A program made the translations under genes and the position numbers. Below, piece by piece: positions 50,701 through 63,110 of a DNA stretch of 64,000 bases (its first letter is position 1; each line of letters starts with the position of its first letter). The notes beneath the pieces are model-generated. The model was not told the DNA's origin. It saw only the letters and a program-made list of their open reading frames with translations, and made no database searches. Source of the DNA: Aphrophora alni (Eukaryota > Arthropoda > Insecta > Hemiptera > Aphrophoridae); contig OY740774.1 of assembly GCA_963513935.1 (NCBI GenBank), positions 86,452,890-86,516,889 of the forward strand, written 5' to 3'.

Positions 50701-51180
50701 TTTTTCCTTGTAAGATGAGAGAGATCATCCTACACTTTACAAGACAAGTTGATTGGCGACATCAATGTATTTACCCAGCCTGATAATGTAATGAAAGCAG
50801 ATCCTCTAAATGTAACCCGCAAACGTTGGTTTCTAAGGAAATGTTAAATTGTATTGGCGGATCAAGAAGTCTTATCTAGTAGGGTAAATTTATTTAAATC
50901 AAATATCGCAGAGGATTTCTAGACCTCGTATTGTTTTACATTATTACGTCGTTGACGTCGTATAAGCTTTAAAGTATAAATTTAGATGTGTATATTAAAC
51001 AGTCTCCACTCGCTTCGCTCGTGTCAGCGTCTCGATTCTGGTAGATCTTGAAGCTGTACATACGTGAAGAAGTCACCACTCGTTGCGTTCGTGTCGATAA
51101 CTTGACCCTCGCGCTTGTAACTATACGACTATCATTTATATTTTATTGGGAGTTACAGGTTTCTAAATTATATTTTTTAT

Positions 51181-51202
51181 AACCTAACCTAACCTAACCT
51201 AA
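51181..51202 (-). repeat. Telomere-type (CCTAA)n interstitial repeat
   Basis: Four to five CCTAA units inside the family A copy. Confidence 0.85.
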
Positions 51203-52476
51203 CTTCGCTCTTTTTCATGGTATTTGTGTGGGGTTGATGTCATTACATGCAACATTGAAATTGAAATTCGTATCAATTTAGTGTTTTATAAGCTGAGTAA
51301 CACACGAAATATGAACCAAAACTGTTTAAAATGGCCGCCATTTTAAATTTTTGGATACGTGCAGACAACGATTACCGTATGTTGAAAATCGAAAAATCGT
51401 ATTAAACAGTGGTCGATTTTTGTGTTTACCAAATTTAGTCTATACTTCGTATACAGAGTAAAATAACAAACTAATTATCTTCAATGTTTTGTAAACATTA
51501 AATGGAAGCAATGCAATCGTTAAAACGTATAAATGTTATTCTTTGATAACAGCGTCTCTGATTGTCACGTAGAATGGATTTCTAACTCAATCACATTGAC
51601 ATGCACGCGCAACGGTTGATTGTAAAGTGACTAAAACATACAGATTGAGGATGTGGTTTTCCATTTGTTTTCTCGTTAGTACAATACAAAACAAGTGCGC
51701 AGGTGATAAATATGATATTTATTTTGACATCGTAACGGACATTCTCACGTTGTTTAATAGTGTTTGTTTACAAGTAATGGGATTTACTAATATAGAATAA
51801 TATTTACAAAAATACAAATAATGGGAAAGTTAATTGTAAATATCGTTGCTAATTATTAGGCTATTAAATTATCAGTAAGTGATCACTAAAAGAGTAGCCT
51901 ACTGATTGTTGTTTCGTATCTTACTTTAGGAAATGCAGATATTCCAGAGAAGGAAGTTCTGTCCTTGCAAGCTAATCTGGAAGGAGTGGAACATGGAAGT
52001 ACACTGAATGTTATTTAGGTTGATATGTTTAGGGGTAAAAACTGCTTCCTAAATAATAATAATAATGATACAATTATCATTTCAATAAATTATTACATAC
52101 TATTTATTATTAATGTATTTTAGTTGCCTCGTAATTTTTTTATTTACAGTATCGCAAGCGTTTCAAAATCCATAAGACACTAGTTCTCTAGATATTTAAT
52201 ATCTTCCAACAGCTAGCTTTAAAATAACAGGAATTTTATGTGAGAAAATATTATAAACAATAAATGATGATTAAAAATACTGTCAGGTAATTTACATATC
52301 GTATCCGAAATGTTTGAATGACGACGGTTCTTCAATTCCTATTGCCTTTTAAATACGAATCCACTTGCTTTGGTATAGCACGTCAACGATTCAATTTTAA
52401 ATGTCAACGGATTTTTTATATCTAACAGTTGCATTTCTTCTCAATTAATGCTTACAGAATTGTATACTTCTTGTAA

Positions 52477-52500
52477 TTTTTTTTTTTTTTTTTTTTTTTT
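52477..52500. repeat. T24 homopolymer
   Basis: A run of about 24 T directly before the family A hairpin. Confidence 0.9.
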
Positions 52501-52526
52501 TGTAGGATGATCTCTCGCATCCTACA
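52501..52526. repeat. Family A terminal hairpin
   Basis: TGTAGGATG and CATCCTACA pair perfectly around an 8-nt loop. Confidence 0.85.
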
Positions 52527-53532
52527 TCGAAAAACGTCAGTTATTAATATTTAGAATTTCTTCAACAAATGTTTAAAGGAGTATTTTAAAAGAATAAAAA
52601 TGTACATCAATATATATCTTTCTACAACTATAAATTAAAATATTTCAATTTTTGTACTGTAATTTTTTAAAGAATAAATGAACGAAGTTTTAAATAAACT
52701 TATATAAAAATTCTTTATCACGTGATAACAATACTGTCAGGTAATTTACATATCTTGCCTTCCATATTTGAATTGCGATGTTCCCATAATCTGTCTTGCC
52801 CTCTAAAAATTAATTCACTCGCTTAGCACGTTTCCAATTTAAATGTCCTTGCGATTATTTCTTTAGCGGTTGCACTGCTTCTGAATTTAATGTTTACAAA
52901 AAAAATTATACTATTTATTTAGTAAATATACTTTTTTATATGTACGATGATCACATACATTTTACTTGGAATCCCCACTTGCTAATATTTTAAAATTTGT
53001 TCAACAAATGTTTAGGCAATGAATATTTTGAAGTAGTATAAAATTTACATCAACATATCTTTCAACAACCAAATAAAAAATAATGAAAATATTATGCTGT
53101 AATTTTTTTAAAATAGATGAAAGTTAATGTGAAAATTTAAATTAAATCTATGTCACATTACAAAAATACCGCCAGGTGATTTACATCTTCTCCGCCATGT
53201 TTGAATGGAGACAGTCCCTCAATTCGTATTGCCCTCTAGGGTTGTCTTACAAAATGGCGTAAAATCCCATTTGTTTCCTTTTATAACTGCACTTTTATTT
53301 TCCGCGCAGAACAGTTTCTCCCGAAGGACGTATAAAGAATATTACTTCCTCGGGTCCTGAAACTGACTCTAGAAGTTGTAGTGTAGAAGGAAGGTAGGAT
53401 GTGGGGAAGGGGGTAGTGAGTATCACAACTTTATACTATTTGAATAAATGACACATTTATAATTGCATACAAACATAACTGATATGATTTTACGTTGGTA
53501 AGATCTGTGATAAACGTGAACAAAATTGTTTC

Positions 53533-53747
53533 CAAACAACAAATAAAACACTAAGACAATTAACGGTAGTAAGTTTAATAAACCCTTACGTACGTTTCGG
53601 TTACCATCTTCAGAGGGATATAAAGTGATACTCATTAGGATATTGGTTTATATATCTGTCTAAGGATGGTTGCTATGTTGCCGACACAACATAAGGGTTA
53701 ATAAAACTGTCCAACATTAATTATGTTAGTGTTTTATTTGTGGTTTG
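53533..53747. mobile_element. Inverted repeat with a hammerhead-like motif in its loop
   Basis: Arms 53533-53592 and 53689-53747 are diverged inverted repeats; AAATAAAACACTAA with TTAGTGTTTTATTT and AATAAACCCTTACGT with ACATAAGGGTTAAT are the clearest blocks. The spacer carries, on the minus strand, CTGAAGATGGTAACCGAAAC (about 53596-53615). On the + strand near 53660-53685 it has a diverged counterpart (CTAAGGATGGTT...TGCCGACAC). So this looks like two copies of one repeat tail joined in inverse orientation, as at 932-1132. The 70-codon minus-strand frame here is repeat translation. Confidence 0.6.
53594..53620 (-). ncRNA. Hammerhead-like core motif (degenerate), copy 4
   Basis: The minus strand reads CTGAAGATGGTAACCGAAAC then GTACGT. 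CTGAAGA fits CUGANGA, a short GGT/ACC helix II can form, and GAAA follows. The helix is very short and the cleavage triplet is not evident. Confidence 0.3.
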
Positions 53748-53760
53748 AGGTTTACTTCTT

Positions 53761-54450
53761 TCATATTGTTTGTAACCTCATGGATCCTTTAATGTTGTAT
53801 ATGTTAAACGTGTGAACAGATTTATGAAATAGTAATAGGACATTAAGTATCAAGTGTAATAGTACGTTTCAAAATGGCGGGTAATTTCTAATTTCTATTT
53901 TCTAATTATCTTTTTTCATAAAAATACACACAATTATCCCCAATTGTGTTCACCTTAAATGAAGAAACTTATTAAATAAAACAAACCATGTCAAAGTTTG
54001 CACAAACTTTCTCACACATCACAATCGACAAACTATTTGTAAAAAAAAAAAACTAAAAATCAAACAAGGACGCCGTCTGAGATTTTGTAGATTAATTATA
54101 ACAAAATTTATATATTTATTAAATTTTGAACTTGTGTCATAAACTCAAAGCAAATATTTGAGATAAAAATACGATTACATGATGGCAGTTGAAATTCCAT
54201 TTCTTTTTTAGTAAATTACTCCATTGAGGAAATTTCCAATTATGTGAAATGTTTGACATTGGTTTCGGTCTTTCGGCTTAATTTTTCACTAAAATTTATA
54301 TGAAATCTGTATTGTCGTTTTTGAGATATTCACATCGATTTTTTGTTTTATCGGTAACTTCCGAATAAGATTTTCGGATAAATGGCGACAAATAAATTAT
54401 GCATGGCTAGTTTGGGGTTACATTATAGCACAGGTGTCGTGTGGTTGGCT
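53761..54450. other. AT-rich non-coding stretch
   Basis: No gene or recognised element. Confidence 0.45.
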
Positions 54451-54454
54451 GGAC

Positions 54455-54904
54455 GTGAGGTTGGTTCGACATATTGGCCGCTCCAGTTAATAGCAATCAC
54501 TTCCTGAAAATGTGAACGGATTAGGTGCCAGTCGGGCGGGTATAGGTTAGGTTAGGTTAGGTTAGGAAGTATGGTCATCGCAATCATAAAGCCCATCGAC
54601 AATATGACATATCATCGAATTGGATACTTAAATAAACTTCAACAGTGCCTTATGAGTTCAGAATAGTTATGATTGGTATTGTGCTTTCTGTTAGTTTTAA
54701 AGGATACCAGGTTAGCCAAGGACTATCCAAGACCCGAGAATACTACCCGCGAATAACAAGTCATACTATTCTGACAGACAACGAACTTCGTCACTTTGTC
54801 GGCTGACCGAACAAACAAACACCTCCAATTCCAAGAAGGGTTGCTCATTAAGCAGGAGTTTGAACAGATGACCCTAGTTCCCCAAAGTGTCGAGCCAACC
54901 CCAC
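54455..54904. mobile_element. Possible TIR element, about 450 bp
   Basis: GTGAGGTTGGTTCGACA (54455-54471) is inverted at 54888-54904 with two mismatches. The interior is GC-richer than its surroundings and contains a TTAGG tract at 54544-54567. The repeat is short, so chance or another repeat type is possible. Confidence 0.35.
54544..54567 (+). repeat. Telomere-type (TTAGG)n interstitial repeat
   Basis: Four to five GGTTA units in a row. Confidence 0.85.
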
Positions 54905-54984
54905 GTAATCATAGCACAATATGATCACAATTGTAAGAAGTTTTATGTTTTTGTGTTGTGACACGTACCTCGATATAAAATACC

Positions 54985-55100
54985 AAAATGTGTTTCAACA
55001 TATCCCCACACAAAATTTGATTAAAATCGGTTCACCCATTTGGACTGTAGAACTGCACAGATGACAGACAGACAGACAGACATAATTCCAAAATCACTTT
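54985..55100 (+). repeat. Common insect dispersed-repeat tail with GACA run
   Basis: AAATTTGATTAAAATCGGTT, CCCATTTGGACTGTAGAAC and five GACA units (55063-55082). Similar tails with GACAGACA runs are widespread in insect genomes (general knowledge). It is related to 23035-23170. Confidence 0.65.
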
Positions 55101-55209
55101 TGTTATACTAAAGATACTTCAAAAAGCGGCAAGCAACGCGATATAATTGTTCAACTCATGACATAACTTTCTCTATACAACGAATACGGAAAGTACCCTC
55201 AAGTGTTCA

Positions 55210-55380
55210 CTTTATTGAGTACATGCATGGCAATCCCGAGGTACCCTAGATGGATTTACCCTTTTTTCATGTAGTCTTGAGTTAGATCACTCTCTTTAAT
55301 CATCCCTATAAGATCTCTTTTGATTCTTGTTCTCTTCCGATACTTAAGCTATTGCAAAATTCGAGGTGTTTTTCACTTAT
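55210..55380 (-). mobile_element. Family B SINE-like copy
   Basis: In minus sense it shows GGCAATCCCGAGGTACC, CTAGATGGATTTACCC, TTTCATGTAGTCTTGAGTTA, GATTCTTGTTCTCTTCCGAT and ATTGCAAAATTCGAGG, in family order. Confidence 0.65.
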
Positions 55381-56545
55381 AAACTAATTGCGTTCACAAC
55401 AATTGATTATAGAATAACAATCCACACTATATTGAGGATGTAATTTTTCATCCTCACTCCAATTTTCAATGAGGCGAAAGTATATGTTTCACGTACTTTT
55501 TTTTATTTCGAAAGTATCTTATATACTTTGCCTTATAACAGTCGCACAGAAACACAGTTCAAACACACTCAATTTAATATCAATAATTCACGACAGCAAT
55601 TCAAAATTATTGCATTGCAATTCCACCAAGTCAATTCCGCTTAATGAATAGTTTGCGGTATAAACAGTACGATTGCCAGACGTTGTCACATTGTCTTCTG
55701 GTTTAATGAGCAGTAAATGCAGTTATATGATGCAACTCCAGCTACAATGTGTGCATCTAATTGTTGTATGCAATGACAGTTCATGGCTAGTCTTAACATT
55801 CCATCCTTAACTCTAGTAATTATCCGAAGTAGTATCGTCACTTTCTCCACTTTAAGTTGCAATGTACTGATTAATAGCATTTTTCTGTTTAATTAAATTA
55901 AATATCTTAATGTAGCAATAAAGATAGATTTTAATTTTTTTCCATTGATAAATTGGTTTATTGTTTCACATTTATGTAGTATCTAGGTAAAGTATATGTA
56001 TGGGGGGTCAAGAAATCTAGTTTTGAGTACCTCTGAGTCTAAAAAATTTTATTTTTGAATTATGTCGCTTTTTCGAAAGCCCAAAGGAAAGTTCTGGTGA
56101 GAGTTTACAGTGTTTACAGTTCACCAAAATTTAAACGATATAGTTAAAACCAATTTTGAGATATTAGGTCTTTTATGACAGATCTTTACTCGATTTAATT
56201 TCGTATTTGTTTTAAGTAAAAACATCAGCAAGATAATTTTATTAATTTTTACCAAAATATATGAAGAATCTGATATTGTTGTAACAAAATAACGACAGAG
56301 TAATAAACAAAGAGGGTAATAGGGGTAGAGATATGGCGTCTCCAATGACAATACAGGTTTAATAATAACATGGGAATAAAGAGAGGTTATGACGTCATTA
56401 TACCTTGTGTGTATTGTAAGTATAAATCTCTGTGATGGCATAATAAAAAGATAGATCAACAGAAAGAAATTTATTAGATAAATAAAGAAAATATTATTTG
56501 TAGTTAACGATTGTAATTGAAATTCAGACTTTCGGGATGTACTCA
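55381..56545. other. AT-rich non-coding stretch with partial family A start
   Basis: 55400-55450 has TTGATTATAGAATAAC and ATTGAGGATGTAATTTTTCA, a family A terminal-arm fragment. The 141-codon minus-strand frame at 56121-56546 is rich in Ile, Leu, Ser and Tyr, as expected of AT-rich chance frames. No domain is recognised. Confidence 0.4.
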
Positions 56546-56592
56546 AGAGTAATAGCTTCTTGAGGATGACTTATTCTGAAACGTGAATAAAA
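56546..56592 (+). repeat. Repeat-tail motif related to the hammerhead-like series, copy 5
   Basis: CTTCTTGAGGATGACTTATT then CTGAAACGTGAATAAAA parallels CTGAAGATGG...CCGAAACG of the other copies. It is too diverged to call a ribozyme. Confidence 0.3.
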
Positions 56593-59500
56593 AAAATAAT
56601 AGAGAAAATGTTGGGAAAATGAAGAAATAGTTCAACAGCATGTATGTGATAGAAATTTTTTTAAATGTGTTTGGAAGTTCACAATTGTGAGGGCATTTTA
56701 GGATTTCGAGATATAACAAAAATATAATATTTACCAGATGATGAATTATTCCGAAAAGTAATTAAAAAACAAAAGAGAAAATGTTGGAATTACATATTTA
56801 TTTAGAATGTTTTTTTTAAATAATCGCTATAAAAATTTAAATTATGACTTAACTTTTTAAAATTTTTTTTTATGAAAACATTGATTTTACTGTTTAAAAA
56901 CCTTGCGCTAACTTTCTCAAAAAACTATCAATTAATTTTAAAATAATACTGATCATTTTCGAAAGCCGACATCAATTTTTTGTAAAGTTGATTTCAAAAA
57001 TCTGTTGATAAGTAATCATATATTTAAATATTGTAAACTTAATCGTTTGTTCAACGAAATCATTCTTCGCGTAAGTTTTATTTGGTTGAAATCTAGTATG
57101 TATGAAACGGTAAAGGTTCATTTTCCTTCTTTAAATTTTCCATTTGTTTTGCCTTAATTAATTGTGATATTCTTGACTTTTCAATTATTTAGCATCCTGA
57201 TGTGGGTGATTAATCTTCACACTTCGTCAACATTTTTACAAAAACAGTTAACCCAGTTTTGAAAATTATATCTTTCAAAACAGCGACAAGGCATTTTTGA
57301 ACAGATATGCCAATAATATGTTTTATTTGGGTCGTTTATGAAGTACGTTAGAGAAAATTTATCAAAATCATTATAGAATATTTCGAGAATTACGGAATTT
57401 TATTCTTATAAGAGCTCCTTTCAAATTTTTACTTATCAAAAAGTCACAAATTGTATAAGTCACAAACTTATATAAAAAGTCACAAATTATGACCAAAATA
57501 TATTCACATACCAAATTTGATAACAAACAATGAGAGTGCATATGACACCTTTGTTTTAATAGATAGTCTGACAACATTTTCAAAAACCATTTTTACATAC
57601 CTTTCTCTATGTATAAGACAGTAAGACAGACAGTATTCTCAATGTATATACCTTTAAGTAAGTATATAAAATAAGACAAACATCTTACTAAAAAAAAAGA
57701 CGGTTTACAATGTTTTCGTTACGGTTAGTAGAGCAGAAACTCCTCTCCCATCCTGCTAACTAAAACTTAAACACACCATAGAAGCAAGCCATGTGTACCC
57801 TGGTTTCATCAATAACCCACTCTTCCTTCTGCAATGCATTCTCATAAACATAAACGTTTTTTGAATAAATCCAACAGGACAAGGTTTTACATTATTTACT
57901 ACTAACAGTGAATGACATTCATAATTAGCTGAACGTGATGAACCAAGGATGACTGTTAACATAGATCGTAGTTTATTGCAGTATCACGTGAGCACGCGCG
58001 TGTCTTAGCATTATTTCCCACATGTTAAGTATAAAGTAACGCAAGATGTTGTGCAAGCATAGTGTGTCATCGCACAAGAATAATATGCAACATGAGTAAT
58101 ACCTAATAGAACCCGTAATAATTCTGGGCTGTAAAATATCATTATCAGCTGTTCTAATCGTACCGGTGACCGAGTTGTTGACTTTGTGAACAAAAAATTG
58201 TCTATTGATTGAAAGTTATACATTTGCTTATTTAACATAAGTGAAATGTAATATACGTTCAAAAAACATTCGTCTATTTTTATCTCACATTTATTTACAA
58301 AACCAAAAATAACATTAGTCTTTATACTACTTATATATGAAAAAGAAATGCTGCAAATAGATGGCACAAACTTTCTCATTTCCCCAAAACTAAATAAATC
58401 TGAACCAAAAATAAACGTCACCCAAAACGTAAGTTGGCCAGTTGACAATCAGAAGTAATAATTTACCATGAACGCTCATTATTTGTAAAAAAATAAAATA
58501 AAATAATTTTCTAACATATTTTTAAGCCCTAAAAATAACCGTAAAAATGAAGCCCTTAATGACTTCATAATCTAACATCAAACCTCATTTTCGATTATCG
58601 ACAATACTTAGTACTAAACCATTATATTTTTTTACTTGCAACTTTACAGGACTTGAGTGTAATTATTGTCATAACTCCCTAACATTTTAACGAAATCGGT
58701 AAAGCCGACCAATGTTTTATTTGGATCTACACTTGAGCAAAATTTAATCAAATTTAATACACCGGAATATGAAAAAATTGTATGATAGTGTTTATTAGTT
58801 ATAACACCCTTTGTGTTTATCTTATCACAAATCAAAGTAGTTAATTTTAAGAATTGGTTTAAAGTAGAACTGAGACAGATTTCTAGGTAAAAATTTTCTT
58901 GTTCTCAAGTTGCAATTTATTGTCCAAAAATGAGTTAAAAATTCATAAATGAATAACATTAAAAATAATATTGTTTAACAGTTTCGTACAAAATATGTTT
59001 TATTTATTTGCTTTCCCATATCACTAATTACGATATTAATGTATATAATATATATATATGCGGCAAGGTCAAAATTTAAAAAATGGATGCATATATTTTG
59101 AATTAAAATGCTGACTTGTTAACATCATTGAATAAAAGAGCCGATACATCGCCTGACGATGACATTGAAGAATCAATTACTTGGATATCGTCCTATCATA
59201 GTCAACCTTAACTGCGGTAGGTCTAGGATGATACATTCACGGTTTTCATCAAAACTCGCTCCTGCTGATTGTAACAAAAGTCTTTTCAATCTCTGCGCGC
59301 CAGGGGTTAGATAGAGTGATGAAGAGGCGAACTACCATCAAAAGACCAATTGTTACTTTGAGTGAAAACAATTTCAAAAGCAGGAATATTATAAGTTCTT
59401 TACCAAAACCCTGTTTATCTTTTAAGGAACTGCTTTTTGAATTTAATGTCCATATGAACAACGTGAAGCAGTTTATTAGAATAATATTGATTCCAATATT

Positions 59501-60590
59501 AAATACGATATTGCATTTTAAAGAACAGAGTAACACAAACAGGATTTTTTTAAAGTGATTCTATTTTGTAATAGTGTAAGTTGAAAATTGAGAAAGTTGT
59601 AATTTTATTTTCCAACTTAGAGAATATTATATGATGGGTCAAAAAATGAAAATTAAGTTCATCGTAGATTTATCCATTTTATGAATAATGGATTTATTTT
59701 TATTCCAAAACCCTGAAGCCCAAAAATGATTTTTGGAATAACGTCATCCTTTCTACTCCGTACTACCTAAACTAGTGGATCGATTTTTTATTATTTGCTA
59801 TGTAGACAAATTTTATTCACATAATCTATTTTATGATAGATTCAAAATTACAGCAATATTTAGGTAGCTGATTTTAGAGATAAAAATTGTAAAAACAAGT
59901 GTATGTAAACATAAATCCGATAACACTTCGTTTTTCCTTTGTCGGTCATTTTGTATTTTTAATAAATCACATCGTATCTTGGAAGTAAATAAGATACTGT
60001 CTAAAGATTTGGTGTAGGCATTATTTAAACCATTTAGTAGTATACTACAAAAATAAATATTTCGATTTATATATTTTCAAAATGGCGAACTTTAAAATAT
60101 TTAATGTAAAATATCTCGAAAATTATTAACATTACAAAATATTTAAAAGAAGAGATTTTTATCTCTATATGAAAATCAAAAAGTTTTTTTTCTGTAGGTC
60201 AAAGGATAACAGAAAAGAAGAAAATATTAAAATTCCAGTCCCGCTTTTTAAACTGTTGAGTGAAACATTTTAAAATTTTTTTTTAAAATGTAAAGTAAAT
60301 TAGATATCTAGTCGAAACTTGTTTAGATATTTTGTATGTAACCTTTTATCTATGAACCAAAAACCAGGACTTTCTCTTGTATGTTTTCAAAATGGCTACC
60401 GATTAAAATTTTTAATGTCGAAGATATCAAAACTTTCAACTTCACACAAAATCCATAACATGAAACCATATTAATATATATACATACAAGAGATGTGAAC
60501 AAAATTTTTAAATATGTATATTCAGAACTGTGCAAAAATCGGGTATATATTGAAATATCTCAGATTTTCGTTGTAGGAATCTTCATTGGG
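56593..60590. other. AT-rich non-coding stretch
   Basis: No gene is recognised. At 57438-57491 AAAGTCACAAA-type units repeat three times. An alternating TA stretch lies at 59042-59060. TTTTCAAAATGGC occurs twice (60078 and 60386) in similar surroundings, indicating old local duplication. The 145-codon minus-strand frame at 58011-58448 is the longest non-microsatellite frame in the window, but it shows no motif and has AT-driven composition. Overlapping frames on both strands at 59249-59558 argue for chance. Confidence 0.4.
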
Positions 60591-60599
60591 TTTATCTAC

Positions 60600-61152
60600 A
60601 GATGTGGTAAAACTCAGGTTACATATACAGAGTGTTTTAAAAATAATAAAAAGTATTTTCCCCTTATTTAGTGTAACCATATCAATATCATCCCCCTCAG
60701 TTATTCTTTAAAAAATCCCTCATTTTTTAGAAAAATATTTACTTTACTTAGATACTAAGTTATGAGGAACCAAATTTTACAGTCTTATTTCATTTTTACT
60801 TGTTCATAACACAAGAAAAACATTTATCTAACAACTCTTTGGAAATATGTTTAGATTGCTATCTGATAATGTAACTAAAAATATTAATTTGTACAAAGGG
60901 TGTTCCGAAAAAAACATTTGTATGAAAGACAATTTCTTGCTCTTGGAAATATACAATAATATAAAAATTTGGTTTTTAACTCAGTTCAAAAGTTGTTTCA
61001 ATTCTCCACAGGTTAACTTCTTATCAGTTTTTCAGGAACCATTTTGTCAAATACATGTTTACTTACTTATTTAAAGTGATTTGTCGTTGATTCAACCGTG
61101 TTATCAATTTTGTTGTTTTCTCACTTTACAATTTTCGATAACTTGCCTTATA

Positions 61153-61209
<57 letters not shown>

Positions 61210-61430
61210 ATTACGGCCGAGTAACAATGAAATGATACTGTAAAATTTTATTCCTCATAACTTAGTAGCTATAAGATTTTTTTCCCATTAAAATAAAGAG
61301 ACTATTTAGGAATAGCTATGGGGTGGGGAGGCAAATATGATTTTATTTGAAAAAAGGGTAAAATGGGTTTTATGTTCTTTCCGATCATCTTGCATATGTA
61401 ACCTGAGTTTTAGCATACTTTATATATCTA
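60600..61430. repeat. Diverged large inverted repeat, about 830 bp
   Basis: 60601-60811 and 61205-61430 are inverted relative to each other. Shared blocks in the sense of the right arm are AATGAAAT...ACTGTAAAATTT, CCTCATAACTTAGTA, a GAATA...GGGG block, and CATATGTAACCTGAGTTTTA. The spacer holds a TA microsatellite (61150-61205) and a 75-codon frame (60847-61074) with no recognised domain. It may be an old inverted-repeat element or a tail-to-tail pair of one repeat. Confidence 0.6.
61150..61205. repeat. (TA)n microsatellite
   Basis: TA repeat, with one GTG interruption near its start. Confidence 0.9.
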
Positions 61431-61620
61431 TATAGATTTCCATTGATGTGTCTGAGAAGAGAGACATTGATATGATTATATTTGAACAAAACGGTATAGT
61501 AGGTTGTATATTATTTCCGATCATCTTCTATAATATGTAACATGAGTTTTAACACACTATATAGATACTCCTAATAAATATATTTGCATTGATGTGTCCA
61601 CCTTCATACATAAACTAGAA
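61310..61620 (+). repeat. Diverged tandem duplication
   Basis: The blocks TTTCCGATCATCTT...ATATGTAAC(C/A)TGAGTTTTA and TTTCCATTGATGTGTC / TTTGCATTGATGTGTCC occur twice, about 135-150 bp apart. The first unit is also the right arm of the inverted repeat at 60600-61430. Confidence 0.65.
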
Positions 61621-62869
61621 TCAGAGATATTGTAATATATGCCGGATTTTAATCAAGCCTGTATACTAAAAAAATATTTTAGCTGCCATCAAAACTCAAT
61701 ATTAAGATTTTATTGAAATCAGCTGAATGATTTTTGATAAAACTATACTAAAATATAAATTCTAAGAACCAAAACTAAACTTATTTTTTGCCCTCTTTAC
61801 CAAAATGCACGTTTATCAAAGTGGTTAAAACCAAAATCTACAATGGAAGTGTTATATAAAGAATCCAAACCAGTGTGGTTCATTAACAATTTTTTTTTTT
61901 ATCGAACTTTTTTTATTAACACTTTTTTTTTATATTTGGAGTAGAATAATTTTGTTTGGTTCGATTATAAGAGGTTATATTCAAAGGGTTGGGCATATGT
62001 TTTTTTGCACCATTTATTTTACTAAATAAATACAATACATCTCCTAAGCTACAAAACAATTACTTCTATTGTCGGCTGTTGAACTCCCTCAGTTTTCTTT
62101 ATTTGATGAAATATTACGTAATTTTTTTGTATAATATTTTTTCGAATGTTAAATTTAAAAGTGCAGGTTTTTCTGAATCACCCTGTATGATGAACTATCT
62201 TATAACAATTGTTCATTATGTTTTCCACTTTTCTTACTAAACCTATCAACATTTGCATAAATTCTCCTCCTTGCAAACCATACAAGACAAGCTTTATTTC
62301 AAATGCTTTAAATTTTGTATGAAATTTTCCGATAAAAGGTTGTATATTATTTAACAGTGGTAATATTTTTCTTTGGTGTACATTATAAAGGAAAGTAATA
62401 TTTTACTTTAGGAAAGAGTGCTATTTCCTCTTGGGGGAAACCTAACCTAAAGTAATGGCTTAGTTAGGGTGCGTTTCTTTGAAAAGACAAGATATATTGC
62501 ACTTTTAGTTTCTTGCACACGTTGCGGCAGGTTTGGACAAAGTAAATTCCGATTGTAGGTGTAAGTCTATCGATGTATTTGTTTATCTGGGTGGGGGGAT
62601 TTATGTTTTTGAATTTTTGAAGTAATTGAACAATATTTTAATTAGGTTATATAATATACAGGTTTAAATTTCTTTAATTTCAGAATTGGTGGTGCCAATT
62701 TTTAATCTGTGTAAAATATTTTTTAAAATTACATAAGGCTAATAAATTTAGACAAATATAATTCTTTGTTAGAGTTGGTGTGTCACTAAACTTAGGTTAA
62801 TTTCTTAACTCTCAACCAGATAGATTTTTTTTCCATATTGTCTGAAAGTTAAAAACCTCTCGTATATCA
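61621..62869. other. AT-rich non-coding stretch
   Basis: No gene is seen. An acceptor-like TTTCTTTAATTTCAG ends at 62682, followed by the palindrome AATTGG...CCAATT but no donor, so no exon is called. CACCCTGTATGATG near 62179 is an ACAGGGTG-type repeat end in minus sense. Confidence 0.45.
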
Positions 62870-63110
62870 TCGCCGTATAAAAAAAGGAAGACAAGAACAT
62901 AAAATAAAGACCCCCCCCCCACAGCTCTCGAATACTTTAAAACTTCCGGGTCAGGAAAGGAGTCAGGAATACTCTGAGGCCTATAGGAAAGGAGTCAGAA
63001 GACTACGTGAAAAATATAGTACAGGATTGGCACAAAGGTACACAGTATATTGAGCCCCTGAGGGTACCAAGTAGAAATGAGTTGAGTATCTTGTCATAGG
63101 GTATTTAAGG
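62870..63110 (+). mobile_element. Family B SINE-like copy
   Basis: It shows a C-run, AGCTCTCGAATACTTTAAAA, CCGGGTCAGGAAAGGAGTC, GAGGCCTATAGGAAAGG, ACTACGTGAAAAATATAGTA and a terminal CCTGAGGGTACC. The middle (AAAGGAGTCAG) is locally duplicated. Confidence 0.6.

Larger units (their letters stand above)
50701..52526 (+). mobile_element. Longest family A copy, bounded by hairpins
   Basis: Left boundary: imperfect hairpin TGTAAGATG...CATCCTACA (50709-50734). M1 follows (50800-50890), then CTCCACTCGCTTCGCTCGTG (51005), a (CCTAA)n run (51181-51202), and GTAACACACG with AAAACTGTTTAAAATGGC (51296-51335). Next come GCAATGCAATCGTTAAAACG (51510), a terminal arm (GGTTGATTGTAAAGTGAC near 51610; GAGGATGTGGTTTTCC near 51647), and the internal ACAAGTAATGGGATTTAC (51770). 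The tail is CAGTTGCATTTCTTCTC (52426), a 24-T run and the hairpin TGTAGGATG...CATCCTACA (52501-52526). No transposase or other coding frame was found. Confidence 0.65.
52260..53260 (+). repeat. Tandem array, about 2.3 units of about 440 bp
   Basis: Three successive copies start at about 52270, 52725 and 53157 with the block ACTGTCAGGTAATTTACAT, with spacing of 454 and 435 bp. Each continues with a TTTGAAT(G/T)(G/A)CGA block, a TTGCCCTCT or TTGCCTTTT block, GGTTGCA...CTTCTGAATTTAATG, a TGTA(G/C)GATGATC hairpin region, TTCAACAAATGTTTA, TACATCAA(T/C)ATAT, and a GTAATTTTTT tail. The third unit is truncated near 53250. The unit equals the 3' end of family A plus about 200 bp of flank, so a family A end was tandemly duplicated. 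Confidence 0.75.

Noticed and set aside
56121..56546. 141-codon minus-strand frame
   Set aside because: Dominated by Ile, Leu, Tyr and Ser with no domain. Its start overlaps a repeat-tail motif.
58011..58448. 145-codon minus-strand frame, longest non-repetitive frame
   Set aside because: No recognisable motif, AT-driven composition, and no splice or promoter context. Expected by chance in 64 kb of AT-rich DNA.
59249..59558. Overlapping 95- and 80-codon frames on opposite strands
   Set aside because: Mutually overlapping frames with no homology that I recognise; likely chance.
62683..62720. Possible exon after the acceptor at 62682
   Set aside because: No donor site follows within a plausible distance and the frames close quickly.
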